Positions 8,928-17,618 of a stretch of 64,000 bases of DNA are shown piece after piece (the first letter of the stretch is position 1; every line of letters starts with the position of its first letter). Source of the stretch: Limosilactobacillus reuteri subsp. reuteri (GTDB taxonomy: Bacteria > Bacillota > Bacilli > Lactobacillales > Lactobacillaceae); assembly GCF_000016825.1 (NCBI RefSeq), contig NC_009513.1, positions 248,501 to 312,500 on the forward strand, in the 5' to 3' direction. The notes beneath the pieces were generated by a model. It did no database searches. It had not been told where the DNA came from and saw only the letters and a list, made by a program, of their open reading frames with translations. The position numbers and the translations under genes were made by a program.

Positions 8928-9665
8928 ATGACAACAATTAAGTTTTTCAAAAAAGCAATGGTTGGAACAGCTGCAGTCGCTACTATCTTTGCCCTCGCTG
9001 GTTGTGGTAAACAATCTGCGTCAAGTAGTGATACAAGTTCTTCCAGCACATCGTCTGTCCGTTCTTCCGAAAGTAAAGCTTCAAAGGCTTATCGTACAGC
9101 TAATAAGCTTATCCAAAATCATGACTATGAAGGAGCATATGAACAATTAAGCCAATTAAACGATCATAATGCTCAAACGGAAGCACTTGCTGATGATTTA
9201 CAGAGCTATATGAATGCTCAAAAAGCATATGAAAATGGCGATTATGATGGTGCTAAGAACAATTTAAAATCACAAAAGTCGACTAGTACGGCAATGCGCA
9301 ATGCATATGCTGACTTACAAAGCAAGGTAAGTTCTGCACAAGGTTCCACGAGTTCTCAAACTTCATCATCTACCAATAGCAAGCAAACAAATAAGCAATC
9401 CAGTTCTACAAGCTCAGCAACGCAACAATCATCCTCTGCTGCTAACCAAGCTGCATCTGATGCAACTAGTGATAATGTAGTCCAACAATTTGCTAACAAG
9501 ATGGGCTTTAGTGGCTCCCAAGGTTACCAAATTATGCCAACAGGCAAGGATGGCAATGTTTACAAGTTTGAAGTTCGGCAAAACAATAGTGATAACACTG
9601 TTGCAAGCTTGATTGGTATTTACCAATATAACAGTCAAACTGGAGCGGTAACAAAGATCGCTTAA
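8928..9665 (+). CDS. Ser/Thr-rich surface lipoprotein, function unknown
   Basis: Secreted lipoprotein of 245 residues. The signal peptide ends in the lipobox LAGC with Cys26 as the lipidated residue. Residues ~28-50 are a Ser/Thr linker; ~50-125 are an amphipathic helical stretch resembling short TPR-like repeats (ANKLIQNHDYEGAYEQL, ENGDYDGAKNNL); ~128-180 are a second Ser/Thr/Gln-rich linker; the last ~60 residues form a compact domain (GYQIMPTGKDGNVYKFEV) seen at the C-terminus of other lactobacillar lipoproteins. No catalytic motif is visible. It is monocistronic, with strong AGGAGGAG before the ATG. Confidence 0.85.
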   Translation: MTTIKFFKKAMVGTAAVATIFALAGCGKQSASSSDTSSSSTSSVRSSESKASKAYRTANKLIQNHDYEGAYEQLSQLNDHNAQTEALADDLQSYMNAQKAYENGDYDGAKNNLKSQKSTSTAMRNAYADLQSKVSSAQGSTSSQTSSSTNSKQTNKQSSSTSSATQQSSSAANQAASDATSDNVVQQFANKMGFSGSQGYQIMPTGKDGNVYKFEVRQNNSDNTVASLIGIYQYNSQTGAVTKIA

Positions 9666-9686
9666 TATATAAAAGATGACAAAAAA

Positions 9687-9737
9687 TAAAAGCAAGAGGT
9701 GTAACTTTTTCGAAAGTACGCTTCTTGCTTTTTATTT
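9687..9737. terminator. Bidirectional terminator between lipoprotein and HAD genes
   Basis: AAAAGCAAGAGG...CTTCTTGCTTTTT stem with T tracts on both strands, placed between two convergent genes. Confidence 0.85.
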
Positions 9738-9743
9738 CTGTCT

Positions 9744-10565
9744 TTACTTAAGAACATATTCTTCAATTGCTTTTCCAACACCATCATGATTATTATCAGC
9801 AGTTGTTACGTCAGCGATCTTTAATGTACCGGGAATTGAATTTCCCATTGCTACCCCTAAGCCGGCATATTCAATCATTGAATCATCGTTTTGCGCGTTG
9901 CCAAGAGCCATTACTTCATCTTTTTTAATTCCGAGTTCTTCACTAAGTAATTGAAGAGCATTTCCTTTACTTGCTTGTTTATTCATGAATTCCAAATAAA
10001 AGTCTTCGCTGCGGACAATGGAAAAGCGATCACGCATTTCTGCCGGCAGTTCTGCCCATGCTTTGTCAATTTGTTCTTTAGTATCAACCATCATTGCCTT
10101 AGCGATTACGTATTGATCTTGCATTTTAGAAAGTTCTTCAAAGGTGCGGTAACGGATTGGCATACTTACAAGGTCTGACTCGTAGACTGTATAGGGACTT
10201 AAATCTCGGTTAATTGTATAGATGTAATCCCGGGTTTCAATCTGGGACTTGACACCCTCTTTAATACAATAAGTTTGCCAGTCTGCATAGTCATTGAAAG
10301 GCATAGTGTAGTTTACCAAGACATTCCCACTAGTTGATTGGGCCAACGCACCGTTAAAGCTAATAACAAATTCATTATCTGAATCATTTAAGTCCAGTTG
10401 GTCAAGGTATGCCTTTACGCCTGTCATGGGACGTCCAGTGCATAAGACGATCTTTACTCCCTGCGCGCTGGCTTTTTTTATTGCGGCAACAGTTTGTGGT
10501 GTAATTTGGCGTTGGTCATTGATTAATGTTCCATCGATATCGATTGCGACTAATTTAATTGCCAT
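9744..10565 (-). CDS. Cof-type HAD-IIB sugar-phosphate phosphatase
   Basis: 273-residue HAD hydrolase of the Cof/YidA type, which dephosphorylates small phosphorylated metabolites in the cytosol. Motif I is DIDGTLIND (Asp8 nucleophile, Asp10 acid/base), motif II STGR-like CTGRP, and motif III/IV GNAQNDDSMIEYAG. A C2 cap domain occupies about residues 85-195. The ATG overlaps the upstream gene's stop by one base (minus-strand TAATG), so it is coupled to the HD gene. The exact substrate cannot be told. Confidence 0.92.
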   Translation of the reverse strand: MAIKLVAIDIDGTLINDQRQITPQTVAAIKKASAQGVKIVLCTGRPMTGVKAYLDQLDLNDSDNEFVISFNGALAQSTSGNVLVNYTMPFNDYADWQTYCIKEGVKSQIETRDYIYTINRDLSPYTVYESDLVSMPIRYRTFEELSKMQDQYVIAKAMMVDTKEQIDKAWAELPAEMRDRFSIVRSEDFYLEFMNKQASKGNALQLLSEELGIKKDEVMALGNAQNDDSMIEYAGLGVAMGNSIPGTLKIADVTTADNNHDGVGKAIEEYVLK

Positions 10566-11932
10566 TATTTTTGCTCCTTTGGGTTGATAATATGATTATT
10601 TTTGATATAGCCTTGAAATTCTTCATAGATTGGTTCAAAAATTTCAATATTGTTTCGCGTTTCAAGCATCTCTTTTGGAAAAAAGAACCGTTGATCTCCG
10701 GCTTCTCGTCCCGACACGCTGGCGACCAAGGTACTAACTTGGGATAACTCAATAAAATCGCCATTAGGTTGGAGAAGCTCGATCTGCGTTTGGGTATTAG
10801 AATCTTGTGGATGATAAGTATCGTATGGGAGTTTAAAGCTATCGTTAACTGCGGTGTAGTACTGGCTATTAAATCCAGCAGTTTGAATTAGCTTTCGTAA
10901 AGTTGGCAAAAGCTTTTGTGTATTTTGATCATAAATGACTGATTTAAATGGTCGGCGGTTAAGAAAACGACTCGCAAGATCGCTTAAAATATCATCACGA
11001 GAATGGGTCCAATGAATAAAATAAGTAGTTAAGACACCATCGTCAAGCGCCAAATAGTCATCCAGGGTGAACTTACCATTAAAAAATGGCATCAGCATAT
11101 GAGGGGTGAAGTCAGGTTCAAAGTCATTTGGGTGCTGGTAAATATATTTTGCCCGCATTAAGAGGTGGTCCAAGATAACTTCCATTGAACGGGAAACTGG
11201 GTGGAAGTAGACTTGCAGATACATCTGAAGCCGACTGATAATGTAATCTTCTACCGCATGCATCCCCGAAATTTCAAAGGCAATCCCCCTCTTAACCGGT
11301 CGCATAACATGAAGAACACGATCAAGATCAAACTTTCCGTAGTTTGTTCCTGTGTAATACGCGTCTCGTTGCAAGTAGTCCATCCGGTCCGCATCAACCT
11401 GACTTGAAATCATTTGAACTACTTGTGGATTTTCATAAGTATGGTCGATCACACTAGCAACTTGATGGGGGAAGTCAGGTGAAACCCGTTGTAATATCTT
11501 ATTAATGTTAGTGCTGCTATCGGTGATCAACTGACGGGTAATTTGCTCATGGTTTGTATGGAAAATATGTTCAAATGTGTGGGAATAAGGACCATGCCCT
11601 AAATCATGGAGGAGGGCTGCGCATAAAGTAACCGGTCGTTCGTGATCATCCCATAGGCCGTCGCCAGGATGCTGACTAGGATAGTTTCGCTGAAAATAGT
11701 TGCACATTTGGCGGGTAATTTCATAGACGCCTAGGCAGTGGCCAAAGCGGGAATGCTCGGCGCCATGAAAGGTAAATGATGAAGTTCCTAGCTGCTTGAT
11801 TCGTCGTAATCGTTGAAACTCAGGAGTATTAATTAAGTCCATAATAATTTGATTATCGACAATAATTTGTCCGTGAATTGGATCCCGAAAAACCTTTTCA
11901 CGGCGAAGTTTTTCATCGTAAAAGTGATTCAT
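10565..11932 (-). CDS. HD-domain phosphohydrolase (YwfO-like)
   Basis: 455-residue HD-superfamily protein of the YwfO/dGTPase-like type. The metal-binding HD motif is in ALLHDLGHGPYSHTFE, with an upstream His in AEHSRFGHCLGVYE and a later Asp in SQVDADRMDYLQRD. Relatives hydrolyse (d)NTPs; Enterococcus EF1143 is a dNTPase activated by dGTP. It sits between the lipL-like gene (1 nt upstream) and the HAD phosphatase, forming a three-gene minus-strand operon. Confidence 0.9.
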   Translation of the reverse strand: MNHFYDEKLRREKVFRDPIHGQIIVDNQIIMDLINTPEFQRLRRIKQLGTSSFTFHGAEHSRFGHCLGVYEITRQMCNYFQRNYPSQHPGDGLWDDHERPVTLCAALLHDLGHGPYSHTFEHIFHTNHEQITRQLITDSSTNINKILQRVSPDFPHQVASVIDHTYENPQVVQMISSQVDADRMDYLQRDAYYTGTNYGKFDLDRVLHVMRPVKRGIAFEISGMHAVEDYIISRLQMYLQVYFHPVSRSMEVILDHLLMRAKYIYQHPNDFEPDFTPHMLMPFFNGKFTLDDYLALDDGVLTTYFIHWTHSRDDILSDLASRFLNRRPFKSVIYDQNTQKLLPTLRKLIQTAGFNSQYYTAVNDSFKLPYDTYHPQDSNTQTQIELLQPNGDFIELSQVSTLVASVSGREAGDQRFFFPKEMLETRNNIEIFEPIYEEFQGYIKNNHIINPKEQK

Positions 11933-11933
11933 A

Positions 11934-12758
11934 TTAATCTTCTTTCTCTAAACGTTCTTGTAAACGTTCCATGCTGATTAGTTCTTTACTGAGAGTTGAT
12001 ATAAAATTAGGCGACCACATTAAGTTATTAAGGCTGTCAGGAGCAATGATTTGAACGACTGATTGGATTCGCTGGATCGCATCCTGAACGCTTAATTGCG
12101 TGTTGAGGGCTTTAGAGATAGTTGTCATTGCTCCCGGCCAAACATCTGGAAAATGCCACTTGTTTTGATCTTGTTGCAGACCTGTATCATAGAAGTCACG
12201 AATTAGCTTACCCCGATCCTGCTGATTACCACAGACGCTTAAGTAAAGCATTACTGTAACTCCCACTTTGTTCCGTCGTTGAGAAATTCCACCAATCTTT
12301 TGGCCGTTAACGCTAATATCGAAGCTTCCTGGACAGTACGAATACGTGATTTCACCAGTGGCAATTTCCAGGCTAGGGAAAGCTGCCTGAATTAGGTTGA
12401 CCATTCGCTGGTATGCTTCATCAATAGTTAATTCATGATCTTCGAGGTGCCATGGATAGAAAATTGATAGGTTTAAAATACCGTCGTCACTCACAACTGC
12501 TAATCCCCCTGAATTACGCATGAAATAGTGGAAACCGCGGTGCGTAAGTGAAGCAAGGGCAGTTGATAAATGCGGTAATCGTTGATCTTTTAATCCTAAA
12601 ATAACCGTATCCTCTAATGTCCAAAAATGAAGGAGGGGAAATTTGAGTTCGCTAGCTGAACGTAACAAAGCGTTGGTATAGATGAAAGACGAAAGATTAT
12701 CCGCTGGAGTTAAAGGTTGAATAAACTGTTGAAAACACTGATTCTTAAAATTAGGCAT
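11934..12758 (-). CDS. LipL-like octanoyl/lipoyl amidotransferase
   Basis: 274-residue member of the biotin/lipoate ligase fold (BPL_LplA_LipB). The segment YCPGSFDISVNGQKIGGISQ carries Cys142, in the place of the thioester-forming Cys of LipL (octanoyl-[GcvH]:protein N-octanoyltransferase), and Lys154. The ATP-binding residues of LplA ligases are not evident, so LipL-type transfer of octanoyl or lipoyl groups to E2 proteins is favoured over a ligase. Its promoter region now ends against an IS605-type element inserted about 80 nt upstream; a -10-like TATAAT on the minus strand remains intact near 12797. Confidence 0.82.
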   Translation of the reverse strand: MPNFKNQCFQQFIQPLTPADNLSSFIYTNALLRSASELKFPLLHFWTLEDTVILGLKDQRLPHLSTALASLTHRGFHYFMRNSGGLAVVSDDGILNLSIFYPWHLEDHELTIDEAYQRMVNLIQAAFPSLEIATGEITYSYCPGSFDISVNGQKIGGISQRRNKVGVTVMLYLSVCGNQQDRGKLIRDFYDTGLQQDQNKWHFPDVWPGAMTTISKALNTQLSVQDAIQRIQSVVQIIAPDSLNNLMWSPNFISTLSKELISMERLQERLEKED

Positions 12759-12955
12759 CGTACTTCTTCTTTTCTGTGAAATAATATATCTATATTATAC
12801 AAGAACTCATGAGAACATGGACGTTTCACGGGGTATTTATCCATAAATTTGCGAGAATACCCCCACTTCTATAAGTAGGGGATGAATCGCTCTCTTAAAG
12901 CACGTTAGTGCTTTTTCTTTTGTTCTATGATATATTTAGTGTATATCTATAAAAT

Positions 12956-13366
12956 GTGGTGATAACAAGAGAATTAGATAGAAATCAGCATTCAGTATAC
13001 TTACTTAATTACCATTTGGTAATGGTGGTTAAGTATCGTCGAAAAGTAATTAACGATGAAATATCTGAATATCTTAAACATTGTTTTGTAGTTGTGGGAC
13101 AAGCATACGGCATTAATTTGCAAGAATGGAATCATGATCAGGACCACGTACATGTTTTGTTTAGAGCAACGCCTCATACGGAAATGGCTAAATTTTTAAA
13201 TGCTTACAAATCGTCTAGCTCCAGAATGGTCAAAAAACAATTTCCAGAAATCAAGCAGTATCTTTGGAAATCAGCCTTTTGGACACAAAGCTATTGCTTA
13301 ATTAGCACTGGTGGAGCGCCTTTAGAAGTTTTAAAACGATATATTGAAAGTCAAGGGAGAAAATAA
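12956..13366 (+). CDS. tnpA: Y1 (HUH) transposase TnpA, IS200/IS605 family
   Basis: Single-strand DNA transposase, 136 residues. The HUH metal motif is His64-Val-His66 (DHVHVL) and the catalytic tyrosine is Tyr129 in LKRYIESQ. Both are intact, so the protein should be able to nick and join the element's ends during replication. Starts at GTG 12956 (GTG GTG tandem) with poor ribosome site. The stop is directly followed by the ATG of tnpB (1-nt overlap, TAATG). Confidence 0.93.
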   Translation: MVITRELDRNQHSVYLLNYHLVMVVKYRRKVINDEISEYLKHCFVVVGQAYGINLQEWNHDQDHVHVLFRATPHTEMAKFLNAYKSSSSRMVKKQFPEIKQYLWKSAFWTQSYCLISTGGAPLEVLKRYIESQGRK

Positions 13367-14541
13367 TGGTTCTAAAAGCCGTTAAAATGCGCATCTATCC
13401 AAATTCAGCACAACGAAATCAGCTCTGGCAAACCTTCGGTTGTGTTCGTTTTGTATGGAATCAAATGCTTAATATGCAAATTGAACGGCGCAAGAACAAT
13501 CCGGAAGCTAAATTTGTGAATGCCTTTGGGATGAATAATCTGTTGAAACAACTTAAGGTTGAGTATCCTTGGTTGAAACAAGCAGAATCAACTGCTTTGC
13601 AAAGTGCTAATCGCAATTTAGCCGATGCTTTTCAACGCTTTTTTAAAGGTCAAAATAAGTTCCCTCGATTTAAATCCAGAAAATATTCTCAGAGCTACAA
13701 TTCAAAGTACGTTAATGGCAATATTAAAGTTTTAGATTGCCATCATATAAAGTTACCAAAACTCGGTATCGTCTATTTTAGAGCTGGTCGATTGCCAATG
13801 GGTAAAATTAAGAATGTCACTGTTCGTCTGAACGTTGCTGGTCAATATTACATTACTGTTTTAGTGGAAAGCGAAAACCAAACTCTTCCTAAAACAAGTA
13901 AATATATTGGTGGCGATTTAGGACTTAAGTCATTACTTAATCTTTCAGATGGATGCAAGGAACCGATCAATCATTTTGAAGACAAATACCGTAAAAAGTT
14001 GTATCGTTGGGAGAAATTGCGTAGTCGTCGGTTCTTAAAGGCCCAGCAGGAAATCACCTGGGATCATCATAATAAAGTGTTAGTTCCACGGCAATTAGAC
14101 GATTTTAAGAATTATCAGAAAGCTCGTATTATGGTGGCGAAGTATCGGCAAAAGATTGCCAACCAACGGTTGGATCAGCTACAAAAATTCACTACTAAAT
14201 TGGTCAAAAAGTACGACATCATTGTGTTGGAAAAACTTAATACTAAGGGAATGATGAAAAATCACCATTTAGCTAGAGGAATCGCTAACGCTAGCTGGTC
14301 AAAATTAGTAGATATATTGCAATATAAGTGTAACTGGTACGGTAAAAAGCTTATTCAGGTCAATCCGTCATATACTAGCCAAATTTGTGCTAATTGTGGG
14401 AAGAATAATCATCGGTTAGGATTAAATAAATTGGAATGGTTAGCGGTACGTGAGTGGGATTGTCCAAACTGTGGTAAACATTTAGATCGTGATATTAACG
14501 CTGCACAAGTTATCTTGCAAAAAGGATTAGCTATCCGATAG
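13366..14541 (+). CDS. tnpB: RNA-guided endonuclease TnpB, IS605 type
   Basis: 391-residue TnpB, full length for the family. RuvC residues are Asp184 (IGGDLGLKS), Glu289 (IVLEKLNTKG) and Asp374/Asp376 (HLDRDINAA). The zinc finger is Cys341-x2-Cys344 and Cys366-x2-Cys369. With all of these present it should be an active nuclease guided by an RNA from the element's right end, which helps the element persist at its donor site; it is the ancestor class of Cas12. It is coupled to tnpA by a TAATG junction. Confidence 0.94.
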   Translation: MVLKAVKMRIYPNSAQRNQLWQTFGCVRFVWNQMLNMQIERRKNNPEAKFVNAFGMNNLLKQLKVEYPWLKQAESTALQSANRNLADAFQRFFKGQNKFPRFKSRKYSQSYNSKYVNGNIKVLDCHHIKLPKLGIVYFRAGRLPMGKIKNVTVRLNVAGQYYITVLVESENQTLPKTSKYIGGDLGLKSLLNLSDGCKEPINHFEDKYRKKLYRWEKLRSRRFLKAQQEITWDHHNKVLVPRQLDDFKNYQKARIMVAKYRQKIANQRLDQLQKFTTKLVKKYDIIVLEKLNTKGMMKNHHLARGIANASWSKLVDILQYKCNWYGKKLIQVNPSYTSQICANCGKNNHRLGLNKLEWLAVREWDCPNCGKHLDRDINAAQVILQKGLAIR

Positions 14542-14690
14542 ATAAAGTTAGGCTCGGGACGAGCCTTGGTTAATAGTCGTAACCTCTGCTTGAAGGTTCG
14601 TTCAGAATCGGTAGGGTAAGTATGTGATGTTTCCAGAATCTCCCACTTCAAGCATTAAACCGTAGGTTTAGATAAGCGGGAGTAGTTCAA
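14480..14690 (+). ncRNA. Candidate omega RNA (reRNA) of TnpB
   Basis: In TnpB elements the guide scaffold covers the 3' end of tnpB plus the right end, and the guide is the sequence just outside. Here a stable hairpin AGGCTCG-GGA-CGAGCCT follows the tnpB stop (about 14551-14567), then the nested right-end hairpins at 14642-14680. The natural guide would start at 14691 (TAGTAAAAAGAGTATA). The 5' boundary is a guess. Confidence 0.5.
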
Positions 14691-14702
14691 TAGTAAAAAG
14701 AG

Positions 14703-14708
14703 TATAAT
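14703..14708 (+). promoter_or_regulatory. -10 element of the DUF1934-rpoE transcript
   Basis: TATAAT lies 13 nt outside the right end of the IS605-type element. A 17-nt spacer would place the -35 inside the element, where no TTGACA-like hexamer is seen, so the insertion may have replaced the original upstream promoter part. Confidence 0.4.
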
Positions 14709-14743
14709 AATGACGATAAGCAAAGTGAAAGGAGGAGTTTATT

Positions 14744-15166
14744 ATCAAGAGCGTAATTCCTGTTCATGTGAATCTCTCAACGATCATTGATCAAAGTGGA
14801 CAGCAAGAAAAATTTACCTTTACTGAAGAAGGTACTTTTGTCGAAATGAATGGTAAGTATTATTTAAGGTACATTGAACACCAAGACGGGCAAGAAACGC
14901 CGGTGCAAATTAAATTTGAGGATGAGCTGATCCGCTTAAGAAGGCGTGGAAATGTCGAAACAAACCTATTTTTGGACCCGACACAAGAAACTATCATGCG
15001 GTACCAAACAGAATACGGCATGATTAAAATTGATGTGTTGACAGAAAGTTTGGAAAAAGACGTTGATGTAAAGGCTCCGGCTGGTCACCTTTCTGTTAAG
15101 TATCAACTAAAACAAGCGGGACAATTAATAGGGAGTTACCAACTAGAATTGCAATTTGCTGCTTAA
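14744..15166 (+). CDS. DUF1934 beta-barrel protein (YwiB-like), non-canonical start
   Basis: About 140-residue DUF1934 protein of lipocalin-like beta-barrel type; function unknown, usually upstream of rpoE in Bacilli, as here. The first standard start in frame is GTG 14768, but it has no ribosome site. The open frame extends upstream as I-I-K-S-V-I-P-V-H-V-N-L, which is the usual family N-terminus, and AAAGGAGGAG (14728-14737) is spaced correctly for ATT 14741 or ATC 14744. I therefore place the start at the ATC/ATT pair; a start at 14768 would remove the first strand. Confidence 0.8.
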   Translation: MKSVIPVHVNLSTIIDQSGQQEKFTFTEEGTFVEMNGKYYLRYIEHQDGQETPVQIKFEDELIRLRRRGNVETNLFLDPTQETIMRYQTEYGMIKIDVLTESLEKDVDVKAPAGHLSVKYQLKQAGQLIGSYQLELQFAA

Positions 15167-15199
15167 TATTGTATGATGTAGTTTAGACTTTTTGAAGGG

Positions 15200-15769
15200 A
15201 TGTGCACCAATTTGGATTTAAAGGTTTTTGACGGTCAGGACAAATCAGAACTTTCAATGATTGAAGTCGCACACGCTATTTTAGCTCACCATGGAAAAGC
15301 AATGGCGTTTGTTGATTTGACCAACGAGGTTCAGCAATATCTGGGTAAGAGCGATGAGGAAATTCGTGAACGTCTTGCACAGTTCTATACTGACTTAAAT
15401 GTTGATGGCAGTTTTATTTCCCTTGGTGACAACACCTGGGGTCTGCGTGCTTGGTACCCATTCGAATCTATCGATGAAGCCACAGTTGGTGAAAACGAAG
15501 AAGATGAAGAGGATGATCGTCCAAAGAAGAAGCGGCGTAAAGTCAATGCCTTCCTCGCAGACACCGATGACGATGACGATGTAATTGACTATGACAATGA
15601 TGATCCTGAAGATGAGGATCTTGATACTGACGATGATGCCGATTCTGAGGATGATTATGATGACGACACTGATGACTTCAGTGACGACGATGATGATCTT
15701 GATGATGGTATTGAAGGTCAGCTATCAGAATTACATGATGAAGAAGATGAAGACGAGGATGACGAATAA
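15200..15769 (+). CDS. rpoE: DNA-directed RNA polymerase delta subunit
   Basis: Gram-positive-specific RNA polymerase subunit that speeds core recycling and makes promoters sensitive to initiating NTP. Residues ~1-95 form the folded HARE-HTH domain ([19 protein letters not shown]); ~100-189 is an extremely acidic Asp/Glu tail that mimics nucleic acid. A basic KKKRRKVN patch separates the two. The ATG at 15200 overlaps the GAAGGGA ribosome site, so the TTG at 15212 (giving [15 protein letters not shown]) is a likelier true start and fits family length better. pyrG follows, the usual rpoE-pyrG order. Confidence 0.95.
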   Translation: MCTNLDLKVFDGQDKSELSMIEVAHAILAHHGKAMAFVDLTNEVQQYLGKSDEEIRERLAQFYTDLNVDGSFISLGDNTWGLRAWYPFESIDEATVGENEEDEEDDRPKKKRRKVNAFLADTDDDDDVIDYDNDDPEDEDLDTDDDADSEDDYDDDTDDFSDDDDDLDDGIEGQLSELHDEEDEDEDDE

Positions 15770-15784
15770 TTTTCAACTTTGTGC

Positions 15785-17549
<1,765 letters not shown>

Positions 17550-17576
17550 AAATTTAAATTGTATAATATATTTAAT

Positions 17577-17616
17577 ACAAGAGATGGGGGCAAGAATGTC
17601 ACTTCTCTTGTTTTTT
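17577..17616 (+). terminator. pyrG terminator (intron landing site)
   Basis: ACAAGAGA and TCTCTTG arms followed by TTTTTT; the intron begins 1-3 nt after the T tract. Confidence 0.85.
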
Positions 17617-17618
17617 GT

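Larger units (their letters stand above)
12841..14690 (+). mobile_element. IS605-type (IS200/IS605 family) element, apparently complete
   Basis: About 1850 nt containing tnpA and tnpB. The left end has a subterminal hairpin CCCCACTT-CTAT-AAGTAGGGG (12861-12881) with one bulged base, typical of Y1-transposase substrates. The right end has nested hairpins (14642-14680, inner TAAACC-GTA-GGTTTA) and ends in TTCAA at 14686-14690. The left flank ends TTTAT (12836-12840), proposed as target and TnpB TAM. No terminal inverted repeats or target duplication are expected for this family and none is seen. Ends are inferred, not compared with an empty site. Confidence 0.82.

Noticed and set aside
15480..15769. 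Possible simple-sequence repeat or CRISPR-like array
   Set aside because: The GATGA-rich repetition encodes the acidic delta-subunit tail; there are no regular spacers. No CRISPR array was found anywhere in the window.
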